From DASXTW01 sp036505215 (GTDB lineage Bacteria; Actinomycetota; UBA4738): DNA of 29,791 bases. The DNA lies in NCBI GenBank assembly GCA_036505215.1, contig DASXTW010000223.1:1-29791 (forward strand), given 5' to 3'. The notes beneath the pieces were generated by a model. It saw only the letters and a program-made list of their open reading frames with translations, was not told the origin of the DNA and searched no databases. Position 1 is the first letter of the stretch; every line of letters begins with the position of its first letter. Of this stretch, positions 8,156-16,173 are shown in pieces. The position numbers and the translations under genes are program-made.

Positions 8156-8332
8156 CTACTCGACCTCGACGGCCTGCCGACCGGCGTAGTAGCCGCAGTT
8201 CGGGCAGACCCTGTGAGGGAGCTTGGGCTGATGGCACTGCGGGCACTCGGCGTAGGTGGGAGCGTTTCCTTTCCACTGCGCCCGCCGCGACGCCGTTTTC
8301 GATTTCGGGGTCTTTCTCTTGGGAGTCGGCAC
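8156..8332 (-). CDS. rpmF: 50S ribosomal protein L32
   Basis: A 58-residue ribosomal protein of the large subunit. It starts MPTPKRKTPKSKTASRRAQW, the typical basic L32 N-terminus, followed by a zinc ribbon C30-P-Q-C33...C43-P-N-C46, so it is the zinc-binding (C+) form. It ends GYYAGRQAVEVE. GTG 8332 is preceded by AAGGAG 11 bases upstream. The gene lies between the DUF177 gene and rnc, an arrangement conserved in many bacteria. A strong short hairpin lies just upstream at 8352-8368. Confidence 0.95.
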   Translation of the reverse strand: MPTPKRKTPKSKTASRRAQWKGNAPTYAECPQCHQPKLPHRVCPNCGYYAGRQAVEVE

Positions 8333-8351
8333 TCTGGTCTTCGCTCCTTCC

Positions 8352-8368
8352 GCGCCCTACACGGGCGC
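8352..8368 (-). other. Intercistronic RNA hairpin before rpmF
   Basis: On the minus strand GCGCCC-GTGTA-GGGCGC forms a six-bp GC stem with a five-base loop, placed between the DUF177 stop (8371) and the rpmF Shine-Dalgarno. It has no U tract, so it is not a normal intrinsic terminator. It may affect message stability, processing or L32 expression. Confidence 0.45.
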
Positions 8369-8370
8369 CT

Positions 8371-8913
8371 TTAGTTCCCTCTCCGTGTTCCCCCGTCGCG
8401 GGAAACTCGCTCCAAGCGCTCGAGCTCGATGCCGGTCAATGGTCCCCACCTGGGATCCACCTCCGGTTGGCAGACGCATTCCCCGAGGTTGCGGTCTCCT
8501 CCGCACCGTTCGCACAGGCCGAGGCAGTCGGGTCGGCACAGGGGAGCGAACGGCATCGACAGGAGCACCGCGTCACGGATCATCGGTTCGATGTCGATCG
8601 CACCCTCGTCGACGGGATATTCGTCGTCATCGATCCCTGCCCCCGGGGTGAAGAGCTCCTGGACGTCCAGACGAAACTCGGCCTGGAAGGCCTTGAGGCA
8701 GCGCGCGCACGACATGACCATGGCGCCCGAGACCGGCCCGCTCACCAGCAGGCCTTCCACGACGCTCTCGAGCAGCAGCGCCGCGTCGATGCGGCGGTCC
8801 TCTGGCACCGTGACCAGCTCCGTCCCCAGGCCGGGGATGGACTCGCTCACCCGGACGGTCCGAGACGCGCCCGGCTGGCCGATCAGGTCCCGGACGTCGA
8901 GCTCCACGCTCAT
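8371..8913 (-). CDS. DUF177 (YceD-family) protein
   Basis: A 180-residue member of the DUF177/YceD family, encoded next to rpmF in most bacteria and, in some organisms, linked to 23S rRNA maturation or accumulation. The family pattern is visible: an N-terminal beta-rich part, MSCARCLKAF with C69-x2-C72, an acidic middle (GIDDDEYPVDEGAIDIEPMI), and a cysteine-rich end PLCRPDCLGLCERCGGD followed by GECVC. That gives eight cysteines, probably metal binding. ATG 8913 overlaps the TGA of the upstream sepIVA-like gene (ATGA), which fixes this start over a much longer in-frame extension that would overlap that gene. Confidence 0.88.
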   Translation of the reverse strand: MSVELDVRDLIGQPGASRTVRVSESIPGLGTELVTVPEDRRIDAALLLESVVEGLLVSGPVSGAMVMSCARCLKAFQAEFRLDVQELFTPGAGIDDDEYPVDEGAIDIEPMIRDAVLLSMPFAPLCRPDCLGLCERCGGDRNLGECVCQPEVDPRWGPLTGIELERLERVSRDGGTRRGN

Positions 8914-9431
8914 CCCTGTTCCTCCTCGTCGAAGACCTCGTCCGAGCCGAACTCCTCCTGCGCCGGGGTCACGCCTCGCAGCTTGTCCCGGCCCCTGCGG
9001 ACCTGGGCGATCGACCTCCCCAGATCCTGCTGGGTCTTCCCCAGGGCGATCTCGAACTGAGCCAGCTTGGCGTCCACGTAGTCCTCGGCCTCCAGCCGCA
9101 TCTGTCGAGCCTGCTCCCGAGCCTCGGCCAGTACCCGTTCGGCCTCTTCTTCGGCTGCTCGCACCACTTCCTGCTGCGACACCAGGCGGGCCCGCTCCTC
9201 GTGAGCCTTCTGCACGATGGCCTCGCCATCCCGCCGGGCCTTGCCCAGGAGCTCCTCGCGGTCCTTGACCACCCACCTGGCCTGCTTGATCTCCTCGGGC
9301 AGCTCGGCCTGGGCCGACTCCAGGAGCTCCAGGACCTCCTCCTGATTCACCAGGACGCTGGCGGACAGGGGCATGGACTTGGCTCCCCGAACGAGCTCTT
9401 CGATCTGCTGGAGGCGTGCGCTGATGTCCAC
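8910..9431 (-). CDS. sepIVA: DivIVA-like coiled-coil septation factor, SepIVA family
   Basis: A 173-residue, highly charged protein predicted to be nearly all coiled coil (about residues 8-150), with the heptad-rich stretch AEEEAERVLAEAREQARQM and an acidic tail EEFGSDEVFDEEEQG. It has no membrane segment. Position identifies it: directly between coaD/rsmD and DUF177-rnc, the place occupied in mycobacteria by SepIVA, a DivIVA-like factor needed for septation. Such proteins are often mis-annotated as ATP synthase subunit b because of the helix composition. GTG 9431 follows coaD by ten bases. The assignment rests on synteny and coiled-coil character; no residue-level motif proves it. Confidence 0.72.
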   Translation of the reverse strand: MDISARLQQIEELVRGAKSMPLSASVLVNQEEVLELLESAQAELPEEIKQARWVVKDREELLGKARRDGEAIVQKAHEERARLVSQQEVVRAAEEEAERVLAEAREQARQMRLEAEDYVDAKLAQFEIALGKTQQDLGRSIAQVRRGRDKLRGVTPAQEEFGSDEVFDEEEQG

Positions 9432-9441
9432 CGGTACAGGC

Positions 9442-9930
9442 TCACTCCCTCCCGGGCGACAGCTTCTCCTCCAGCCGGTCCCTCACGAAGGCCGGGACCA
9501 GGCCGGAGATGTCTCCGCCGAATCGGATGACTTCTTTGATCAAGGAGGACGACAGGTACGACCACTGCGGGCTGGTTGGGACGAAGAAGGTCTCAACGCC
9601 GGTCATACGGTGGTTCATCTGGGCCATCTGCAGTTCGAAGTCGAAGTCCGTGACGGCCCGGATCCCCTTGACGATGATTCGGATCTCTCGGGCGGACGCG
9701 TAATCGACCAGGAGCCCGGCAAACGAGTCCACCTCGACGTTCTCCACCTCGGCCACGGCCTCCTTGAGCATGGCCATGCGCTCGTCCGTGCTGAAGAGAG
9801 GCGCCTTCGCCGGGTTCTCCAGCACCGCGACCACCACCCGCTCGAAGCAGCGGCCGGCCCGCTGGATGATGTCGATGTGACCGTTGGTTACGGGATCGAA
9901 CGTTCCGGGACACAGGGCACTGAGCCCCAT
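9442..9930 (-). CDS. coaD: Phosphopantetheine adenylyltransferase
   Basis: PPAT catalyses the fourth step of coenzyme A biosynthesis, joining 4'-phosphopantetheine and ATP to give dephospho-CoA. It is 162 residues, the normal length. The nucleotidyltransferase signature is at the N-terminus: PGTFDPVTNGHIDII, with T-N-G-H at 15-18. Further family blocks are STDERMAML, VKGIRAVTDFDFELQMAQMN and SPQWSYLSSSLIKEV. A GGGAGG lies shortly upstream of ATG 9930. It is preceded by rsmD (22-base gap), the pairing seen in very many bacteria. Confidence 0.97.
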   Translation of the reverse strand: MGLSALCPGTFDPVTNGHIDIIQRAGRCFERVVVAVLENPAKAPLFSTDERMAMLKEAVAEVENVEVDSFAGLLVDYASAREIRIIVKGIRAVTDFDFELQMAQMNHRMTGVETFFVPTSPQWSYLSSSLIKEVIRFGGDISGLVPAFVRDRLEEKLSPGRE

Positions 9931-9952
9931 CGTCTCCGCCCTCCCTGATTGC

Positions 9953-10498
9953 TCACGAGGTCTGGAAGAGGAATACGGCCGAATCCCCGTAGGAAAGCCG
10001 CCGCTCGAGGCGCCAGTTTACTGGAATAACAGGCATGTAACTCCCCGCGGAGCGGGTCAGCACGACGATGGCGCCGGCCGCAACAGCTCCCTGACCTGCG
10101 ATTTCGGCCAGGACGGCGTCAAGGTAGGCGCCGGGGACCCGGTAGGGGGGGTCGAGGATGACGAGGTCGAACGAGCCGATCCCCTGCCTGAGGGCCCGCA
10201 GGGCGTCCTGGCGACGGACGGAGGCGTACTCGACCAGCTTGGTTCGCTGGAGGTTCTGCCTGATCACCCTCACGGCCTGCGGGGCGGAGTCCAGGAACAG
10301 GGCGCTGGCGGCGCCCCGCGACAGCGCCTCGAGCCCCATCGCGCCCGTCCCAGCGAACAGATCGAGCACGCGAGCCCCTTCCACCTGCCCTCCCAGGCTG
10401 GAGAACAGCCCCTCGCGGGCCCGGTCGGAGACCGGCCGGGTTCCCGCGGGCACGGGCGCGAGCCGTGTCCCCTTGGCGGATCCAGCGACCACCCTCAC
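9953..10498 (-). CDS. rsmD: 16S rRNA (guanine966-N2)-methyltransferase RsmD
   Basis: A 181-residue SAM-dependent methyltransferase modifying G966 of 16S rRNA. The opening MRVVAGSAKGTRL and PVSDRAREGLFSSL are family hallmarks. The SAM-binding motif is VLDLFAGTGAMGLEAL (about 44-59) and the catalytic D-P-P-Y sits at 116-119 (VILDPPY). It starts at GTG 10498, 18 bases after recG, and pairs with coaD downstream. Confidence 0.96.
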   Translation of the reverse strand: MRVVAGSAKGTRLAPVPAGTRPVSDRAREGLFSSLGGQVEGARVLDLFAGTGAMGLEALSRGAASALFLDSAPQAVRVIRQNLQRTKLVEYASVRRQDALRALRQGIGSFDLVILDPPYRVPGAYLDAVLAEIAGQGAVAAGAIVVLTRSAGSYMPVIPVNWRLERRLSYGDSAVFLFQTS

Positions 10499-10516
10499 AG
10501 CATCAAGGAGATTCGC

Positions 10517-12757
10517 TCAGGAATGGAACAACCACTCGATGGCTTCGCCGCTGAAGGTCTGGCGGAGGAGCTCGAGGAGCTCGGGGTACCGATCGAGCTG
10601 GGGATCTGCCTCGATCACCGCGAACGCCCGTGCCCGGGCCCGCCTGACCAGCTCGGCATCCTCGGCCAGACGGGCCAGCTTCAGATCGGGCAGGCCGGAC
10701 TGCTTGATGTCGAACAAGGTCCCTTCGCCGCGGAGCCTCAGGTCCTCGTCGGCAAGCTCGAACCCGTCCGTCGTCCGAACCATCGCGCCCAGACGCGCCC
10801 TGGCGTCGTCATTGTCCGGTCCGCTCTCGTCGAACAGCACGCAATGGGACCGGTGGGCCCCTCGGCCTATCCGTCCCCGGAGCTGATGGAGCTGGGCCAG
10901 GCCGAAGCGCTCGGCGTTCTCCACCAGCATCACGGTCGCGTTCGGCACGTCGACCCCGACCTCGATGACGGTCGTCGAGATGAGGACGTCGGCCCCGCCG
11001 CTTGAGAAGGACTCCATCACGCGCTCCTTTTCGGCGGGGCGCATCCGGCCGTGCAGGAGAGCGATGCGCAGGTCTGGGAACACCTCGGCTTGGAGGCGTT
11101 GGGCTTCCTTCTCGGCCGCTCGGACTTCCAAGCGGTTCCCCTCGTCGATGGCCGCGCACACGACGAACGCCTGGCGCCCCGCCTGAACCTCTGCTCGAAC
11201 CAACTCGTATGCCTGCCGGCGCTGGGCAGGGGACCGAGCGACCGTGGTGGTGGCGGGCGACCTGCCTGCCGGCATCTCGTCGAGTACGGAGACATCCAGG
11301 TCACCGTAGTACGTCAGGGCCAGGGTCCTGGGGATGGGCGTCGCGGTCATGATCAGGACGTCCGGATGGGTTCCCTTCTCCTTGAGGATGACTCGTTGAT
11401 GGACGCCGAACCGGTGCTGTTCGTCGATCACCGCCAGGGTGAGGTCGGCGAATTCCACGCCCTCCTGCACGAGGGCATGCGTCCCCACCACCAGGTCGAC
11501 CTCGCCGCTGCCGATTCCCTCGAGGACGCGCTGACGTTCCTTCCCCGTAATGGCGGCCGTCAGGAAGGCGAACGTGACGTTGGGGCTCGGGGGCTCCAAG
11601 CCGTTCTGTTGGTCAAGGAGGCTCGCTTGGGCAGGTGCATCCCTGAGCGCAGGGTCTGGCTTGGACAGGACGTCGGTTCCTCCGATAGGAGTCAGCAGGG
11701 CCTGGATCGTTCGGTAGTGCTGGCCGGCGAGGACCTCGGTCGGCGCCATGATCGTGGCCTGGTGTCCGGACTGGACAGCGACCAGAGCCGCATACAGCGA
11801 CACCACCGTCTTGCCCGAACCGACGTCGCCCTGCAGCAGGCGGTTCATCGGCTTCGCCTGGGCCATGTCCTCCCCGATCTCCTTCATGGCCCGGACCTGT
11901 GCTCCGGTGAGGTCGAAGGGAACCGCTGCAAGGAAACGACTGGTGAGCTCGCCGTCCACGGTGTGGACCACACCCTTGGCCGCACGCTCGACGCGATGCT
12001 TTCGGTAGGCCACGCCCAGTTCCAGCGCGAACAGCTCGTCGAACTTCAGGCGATCGACCGCGCGGTGCCTGGCGGTTTCGTCCTCTGGAAAGTGGATGTC
12101 GCGAAGCGCCCTGTCCTCGTCGGACAGCGCCTCGGCTGCGACGATCTCCGAGGGGACGGGCTCCGCAAGGGGGCCGAGGCGTTGGAGGGCTCGATATACG
12201 AGCTCGCGGATGGTGCGGGTGGTGATGCCTTCTGTCGCCCGATGAACGGGCGTGATCCGGCCCGTGTGGACGGTCTCCGCATCGTCGGCGCGAAGGATCT
12301 CCACTTCCTGGTTTTGAAGCTGGAGCCTTCTCTGGTAGGTGCCAGCCCGTCCTGACACCGCCAGCTCGACGCCCTGCCGGTACATTGACGCTGTCCACGG
12401 TTGATTGAAGAAGACCAGGTCGAGCGTGCCTGTGCCGTCGTAGACCTTGACGGTCACCATCGTCTGCCGCCGCCGGGTTCGGGTGAGCCGCTTCTCCACG
12501 CCTCGCACCCTGCCGATCACGGTGACGTCCTGCCCCTGGCGGAAAGGAAGCTCACCGATCGGCACGGTGGTCGAGCGGTCGATGTAGCGCCGTGGGTAGT
12601 GTCGGAGCAACTGGCCGACGGTTCGGATCCCCAGGCCTCCTGCGAGGACCTCGTGTGCTGGAGGACCCTTCTTCTGAAAACCGGTCCGGCGGTTGGCGAG
12701 GTGAAGATCGACGGCCGTGATGGGACTGTCGAGGGTGAGCCGGCTCACCCTCTTCAC
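10517..12757 (-). CDS. recG: ATP-dependent DNA helicase RecG
   Basis: A 746-residue superfamily-2 helicase that remodels stalled forks and branched recombination intermediates. The N-terminal wedge/OB domain covers about 60-160 (HYPRRYIDRS, VTVKVYDGTGTLDLVFFNQP). Helicase motifs follow: Walker A GDVGSGKT at 310-317, DEQH at 445-448, TATPIPRTLA at 471-480, then HGRMRPAEKERVM and the C-terminal RecG block STTVIEVGVDVPNA...QLHQLRGRIGRG. A proline-rich segment of about 30 residues (near 362-392) is inserted before the DEAD-like motif compared with the usual arrangement. GTG 12757 overlaps the upstream TGA (GTGA). A 22-bp perfect palindrome begins two bases after the start codon. Confidence 0.97.
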   Translation of the reverse strand: MKRVSRLTLDSPITAVDLHLANRRTGFQKKGPPAHEVLAGGLGIRTVGQLLRHYPRRYIDRSTTVPIGELPFRQGQDVTVIGRVRGVEKRLTRTRRRQTMVTVKVYDGTGTLDLVFFNQPWTASMYRQGVELAVSGRAGTYQRRLQLQNQEVEILRADDAETVHTGRITPVHRATEGITTRTIRELVYRALQRLGPLAEPVPSEIVAAEALSDEDRALRDIHFPEDETARHRAVDRLKFDELFALELGVAYRKHRVERAAKGVVHTVDGELTSRFLAAVPFDLTGAQVRAMKEIGEDMAQAKPMNRLLQGDVGSGKTVVSLYAALVAVQSGHQATIMAPTEVLAGQHYRTIQALLTPIGGTDVLSKPDPALRDAPAQASLLDQQNGLEPPSPNVTFAFLTAAITGKERQRVLEGIGSGEVDLVVGTHALVQEGVEFADLTLAVIDEQHRFGVHQRVILKEKGTHPDVLIMTATPIPRTLALTYYGDLDVSVLDEMPAGRSPATTTVARSPAQRRQAYELVRAEVQAGRQAFVVCAAIDEGNRLEVRAAEKEAQRLQAEVFPDLRIALLHGRMRPAEKERVMESFSSGGADVLISTTVIEVGVDVPNATVMLVENAERFGLAQLHQLRGRIGRGAHRSHCVLFDESGPDNDDARARLGAMVRTTDGFELADEDLRLRGEGTLFDIKQSGLPDLKLARLAEDAELVRRARARAFAVIEADPQLDRYPELLELLRQTFSGEAIEWLFHS
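12731..12752. repeat. 22-bp perfect palindrome at the recG start
   Basis: GAGGGTGAGCC and its exact reverse complement abut with no spacer. On the minus strand the palindrome occupies codons 2-9 of recG and starts two bases downstream of the GTG. In RNA it could fold into a GC-rich hairpin of about nine pairs that would hinder initiation; as DNA it could bind a dimeric protein. Confidence 0.6.
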
Positions 12758-14361
12758 TCCACGCCGACCAGGAACGGACGACGAGGCTGCCCTCCGTCCA
12801 GGACCTGGAGCTCCAGGCCAGGAAGGGCTTCTTCCAGCGCCGCCCGAACGGCCTCCCGCTCTTCCTGCATGACGTCGGCTCCCACGATCAGGGTGACCAC
12901 CTCAGCAGCCTCCTCGGCCAGACCCCGGCCGACGTGCCTCGCGGAGGCGGACAGCGACTCGCCCACCGAGGCCACCTGACCGCGGATCGTCCCGATCCAG
13001 TCTCCGCGCCGGACCGATCCGGCCGGGGTCTGTGCGTCTCGCTCCGCCCGCACGAGCTCGCCCCACCCGCAGGCGTGTGCGGCCTCCTCCATGGCCTGCG
13101 CGTTCTCGTCCATCTGTGCCAGTGGACTGAAGACCGTGGCTGCGGCCAGCCCGGCCGGGATCGAAGGGCTCGGAACGACGCGAACATCCTTCGCCACCTC
13201 GGCCGCGGCCTTCTGAGCGGCGGGCACTACGTTCTCATGGTTGGGGAGCACGATCACCTCCCCTGCGGGAGCCGCCTCGATCGCCTCGACCAGGTCGCCC
13301 ACCGACGGATTGTTTCCCGGGCCGCCCCTGACGACCAGGGCACCAAGTGAGGCGAAGGTGGTGGCGAGTCCGTCCCCTTCCACCACCGCAACCAATGCGG
13401 TGACCTGCTCCGCCACTCGAACGGCCCGGGCCTGGCCGCCGATGCAATCCAGGACCTGACCTTCGAGATCGACGGTCTGGACATCAGTCGGCCGGCCCAC
13501 CTCCGCCCCGACCTCGACTGCCTTTGCCGGCTCATTCGTATGCACGTGCACGTTGAACAGCCCATTTCCGCCCACGACCACCAGCGAGTCGCCGAGTCCA
13601 GCGAGTGCGCGGCGAAGGCCGGGCATCGCCTCGTCGGGAGCCTCCAGGAGGTAGTGGACCTCGTGGGCGAACTCGAGCGGCCCGACCTCGCGCGCTTCGC
13701 TGGACTGGCCCACCGGGCCGAGCGGCCCGACGGGCTCGGATGCGCCCTCCCCGGCCAGCGCGGCTCTGATGGCGTCCAGGAGCAGGACGATCCCCTTCCC
13801 TCCCGCATCGACGACGCCCGCCTGGCGCAGGTCGGGCAGCAGCTCTTTCGTCCTGGCCAAGGACGAGCGGGCTCGCTCCAGCGCGGCCTCCACCACGACC
13901 AGGCACCCGTCCTCTCCGTCAGCTTCCTCGGCCGCGCGGGCGGCGTCTCGCATCACCGTCAGGACCGTTCCTTCGACCGGCCTCGCCACCGCGCGGTGAG
14001 CCTCTTCCGCTGCTCGATGGAAGGCAGCGGCAAGATCCTTTGGTCCGAAAGCGCCGTTCGGGGGCGGCTCCTCGCAGATGCCCCGGAGGATCTGGGACAG
14101 GATGACCCCCGAGTTCCCCCGGGCACCCATCAGAGACCCCCGGGCGATCGCGGCCCCCAGCAGCTGCATGTCGTCCTCGGCATCCGGGCGCGGCAAGGCT
14201 GACAGGACCGCCTCCTGGGTCATGAGCAGGTTGGTTCCCGTGTCGCCGTCCGGAACGGGATAGACATTCAGGGAATCGAGCTCCGCGCGATGGTCCCGGA
14301 GTGATTCGGCGTAGATCTCCATGGCCCGGCGAACCGTGGCTGCGTCGAGCCTGTCCGCCAT
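12754..14361 (-). CDS. fakA: DAK2-domain fatty acid kinase-like protein (FakA/YloV family)
   Basis: A 535-residue protein whose N-terminal DAK2 (dihydroxyacetone-kinase-like) domain carries LNVYPVPDGDTGTNLLMT (31-48) and MGARGNSGVILSQILRG (78-93), the metal and ATP-binding signatures. The C-terminal half (from about 310) matches the domain found only in FakA/YloV proteins. FakA phosphorylates fatty acids presented by a FakB partner; no fakB is visible, so the substrate here is inferred. I choose ATG 14361 over an in-frame ATG at 14409 because an extended -10 promoter (14401-14393) lies between them. The gene heads the long minus-strand run and overlaps recG by GTGA. In many relatives it is next to rpmB; here three genes intervene. 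Confidence 0.9.
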   Translation of the reverse strand: MADRLDAATVRRAMEIYAESLRDHRAELDSLNVYPVPDGDTGTNLLMTQEAVLSALPRPDAEDDMQLLGAAIARGSLMGARGNSGVILSQILRGICEEPPPNGAFGPKDLAAAFHRAAEEAHRAVARPVEGTVLTVMRDAARAAEEADGEDGCLVVVEAALERARSSLARTKELLPDLRQAGVVDAGGKGIVLLLDAIRAALAGEGASEPVGPLGPVGQSSEAREVGPLEFAHEVHYLLEAPDEAMPGLRRALAGLGDSLVVVGGNGLFNVHVHTNEPAKAVEVGAEVGRPTDVQTVDLEGQVLDCIGGQARAVRVAEQVTALVAVVEGDGLATTFASLGALVVRGGPGNNPSVGDLVEAIEAAPAGEVIVLPNHENVVPAAQKAAAEVAKDVRVVPSPSIPAGLAAATVFSPLAQMDENAQAMEEAAHACGWGELVRAERDAQTPAGSVRRGDWIGTIRGQVASVGESLSASARHVGRGLAEEAAEVVTLIVGADVMQEEREAVRAALEEALPGLELQVLDGGQPRRPFLVGVE

Positions 14362-14392
14362 CAAAACCGCAGGTAGATGGGCATTTTCGCGG

Positions 14393-14401
14393 ATTATAGC
14401 A
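14393..14401 (-). promoter_or_regulatory. Extended -10 promoter for fakA-recG operon
   Basis: On the minus strand TGCTATAAT is a perfect TGn plus TATAAT extended -10. Transcription would start near 14386, about 25 bases before ATG 14361. No good -35 is seen, which extended -10 promoters tolerate. Confidence 0.6.
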
Positions 14402-14467
14402 TCGGCCATTTCTACAGCCGGCGAGAAAGCACCCGCGGAATCCAGTCAGGTCGTCGACAATGATTGA

Positions 14468-15004
14468 GTGGTGGCGAGGGTGCGGTGGCCAAGGGGGCTC
14501 TTGCTGGGGGCGACGCTGACGGTGGCCCTCCTGGCGGCGTGCACGGACGCCCCCGCCTCACCTGGTGGGCCCTCGAGCGGGGCGGTCGAGCTCCCAGCGA
14601 GCCCCACTGCGCTTCCACTGTTCAGCCCAGCCCAGTTCAAACAGCTACTGGCCAGCCTCAGAGGGAAGCCGGTGGTGGTGAACATCTGGGCCTCGTGGTG
14701 TGGTCCGTGCACTGCGGAGGCGCCCGGCCTGGCCAGGGTCGCCAGGGAGTTCCACGGCAGGGTTCAGTTCCTCGGCGTCGACATCATCGACCACGTCCCG
14801 CCCGCCAGGGCGTTCATCCGGAAGTATGGATGGCCGTACCCCAGCGTCTTCGATCCCTCAGGAGCCATCCGTGACGATCTCGGGTTCATCGGGCAGCCGG
14901 TCACCGTGGTCTATGACCCGTCGGGCAAGCAGGCGTTCGTCTTCAGCGGGCCCATCCCCGAAGAGGTGCTCAGGAAGGCAGTGGAGGACACGCTGCGGAC
15001 GTAA
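14468..15004 (+). CDS. TlpA/ResA-like thioredoxin lipoprotein
   Basis: A 178-residue secreted thiol-disulfide protein. A signal peptide ends in the lipobox LLAAC (Cys25), so it is probably a membrane-anchored lipoprotein facing outward. After a Ser/Pro-rich linker the thioredoxin fold begins: KPVVVNIWASWCGPC, with the redox pair C78-G-P-C81, followed by LGVDIIDHVPPARAFIRKYG, a typical TlpA segment, and the cis-proline region GFIGQPVTVVYDPSG. Such proteins reduce or oxidise extracytoplasmic cysteines, often for cytochrome c or copper-protein maturation. It starts at GTG 14468, or possibly the next GTG at 14471. It is divergent from fakA and converges on the DivIVA-like gene with 15 bases between. 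Confidence 0.9.
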   Translation: MVARVRWPRGLLLGATLTVALLAACTDAPASPGGPSSGAVELPASPTALPLFSPAQFKQLLASLRGKPVVVNIWASWCGPCTAEAPGLARVAREFHGRVQFLGVDIIDHVPPARAFIRKYGWPYPSVFDPSGAIRDDLGFIGQPVTVVYDPSGKQAFVFSGPIPEEVLRKAVEDTLRT

Positions 15005-15019
15005 GCGATGGGCCCAGGA

Positions 15020-15994
15020 TCAGGCGCCCCAGGGGTGGCCTGTCTGATACTCCTCGTCGCCCGACTCGCTCGGGATGCCCAGGAACTCCCGAAGCTGCTG
15101 GCTGGCCTCATCCACCGCGGAGTTGGACTCTTCGGCGTCGTCGTGGTCGGCGAAATCCTGTTCCCCTCCCGGCGCCGGCCCGGCGGGGCGTGCCCAGTCC
15201 GGCTCGTCGAGCTCGGCCATCCCGGACCAGTCCGAAGCTTCCGGTTGGCCTTCCTCCCCCCAGTTCTCCAGCGCAGGCGTTGCGTACCGTCCGGGCCTGC
15301 TCGGAGCGCCCAACTCCCCACCGTGGCCCATGGCTTCGGCCCGGGCTCGGGCCGCCTCCAGCCCGGAGGGGGTGAGGAGCAGGGGGACGGTGGAAGCGGC
15401 CGTGAACTTGCCGACGCCCGCGTCGACCGAGACCATCGACTCCACTACGGGAGCCAGGGCCTCCTGGATACGGTGGGGAACGGCTTCGATCCTTCTCCGG
15501 GCCTCATCCATCGCGTCTCTCACACCTCGGGCAACCGCCTCGGCCTCGTCCCGCCAGGCGGCGAACCGGACTACCTCGGCCTGGACTTCGCGCCACAGGC
15601 GGTCGGCCTCGAGGACTTGATCCCGGGTGGCCACCCAGGCACGCTCGAGGATCTGGCTGGTGCTCTCCTCCGCGGCGGCGATGACCTTCGAGATCTCGTC
15701 CGTCACGAATTGAGGAGTCAGGGGCTCCTCCTCCTTGGGCGCGGGTTCTGGCTCGGCCGGGGGCGCCGTGGGCGCGGGGGCGGCTTCCGCTGCGGCCAAG
15801 TGCTGGCTGAGCTCCGCCACCGTCTGCTGCTGCGCTCGGAGTTCCTGTTCCAGTTGAGCCGCCTTGGCCTCGGCGTCGCGGACTCGCCGCTCGGCCAGGC
15901 CCAACATCGCGTCACGGTCGGAAAGCATCTGATCGACCACGGTGGGGTCGTATCCGAATGGCTTCCTGGGCAGCTTGGATGCTTGCTCGGTCAT
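15020..15994 (-). CDS. DivIVA-domain coiled-coil protein
   Basis: A 324-residue cytoplasmic protein. ATG 15994 is fixed by a strong AGGAGG five bases upstream; a longer in-frame start would lack a ribosome site. The N-terminus KLPRKPFGYDPTVVDQMLSD resembles the DivIVA membrane-binding motif. It is followed by a coiled coil (about 33-70), an Ala/Pro/Glu linker (APAPTAPPAEPEPAPKEEE), a second helical region (100-205) and a long acidic, disordered tail ending GDEEYQTGHPWGA. DivIVA-like proteins mark cell poles and septa in actinobacteria. With the sepIVA-like gene, this makes two such scaffolds in the window. It neighbours a SpoIID-type wall gene, in keeping with an envelope role. Confidence 0.75.
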   Translation of the reverse strand: MTEQASKLPRKPFGYDPTVVDQMLSDRDAMLGLAERRVRDAEAKAAQLEQELRAQQQTVAELSQHLAAAEAAPAPTAPPAEPEPAPKEEEPLTPQFVTDEISKVIAAAEESTSQILERAWVATRDQVLEADRLWREVQAEVVRFAAWRDEAEAVARGVRDAMDEARRRIEAVPHRIQEALAPVVESMVSVDAGVGKFTAASTVPLLLTPSGLEAARARAEAMGHGGELGAPSRPGRYATPALENWGEEGQPEASDWSGMAELDEPDWARPAGPAPGGEQDFADHDDAEESNSAVDEASQQLREFLGIPSESGDEEYQTGHPWGA

Positions 15995-16173
15995 CGGAGC
16001 CTCCTGCGGGCATCGACGGTCCCCGCGGGGCCGACTCAGCCAGGCGCATTGGTCGAGCCTTGTTTCCGCATTCATCGGCAGCCGGGACGCAATGCTGAAG
16101 CCTGTGACAGGGCGTCGGGACTAGGCCATTCGGCGGGGTCATCCAGCCTGCAAACCGGTGCTAGCTTGTGGGC
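15995..16173. other. Divergent intergenic region, about 180 bases
   Basis: The longest gene-free stretch in the window, between the DivIVA-like gene (minus) and the SpoIID-domain gene (plus). It holds the AGGAGG for the former and a TAGCTT -10-like hexamer (16162-16167) six bases before ATG 16174 of the latter. I see no coding potential, RNA gene or clear repeat in it. Confidence 0.5.

Noticed and set aside
8352..8368. Intrinsic terminator after the DUF177 gene
   Set aside because: The hairpin has no following U tract, and the downstream genes belong to a conserved operon.
6850..9060. 736-codon open frame on the plus strand
   Set aside because: It spans four well-supported minus-strand genes (mutM, rnc, rpmF, DUF177) and has no recognisable motif, so it is a compositional shadow.
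12754..14409. Longer FakA start at ATG 14409
   Set aside because: A perfect TGCTATAAT promoter element lies downstream of it at 14401-14393, so that codon would not be in the message. ATG 14361 fits the usual family N-terminus.
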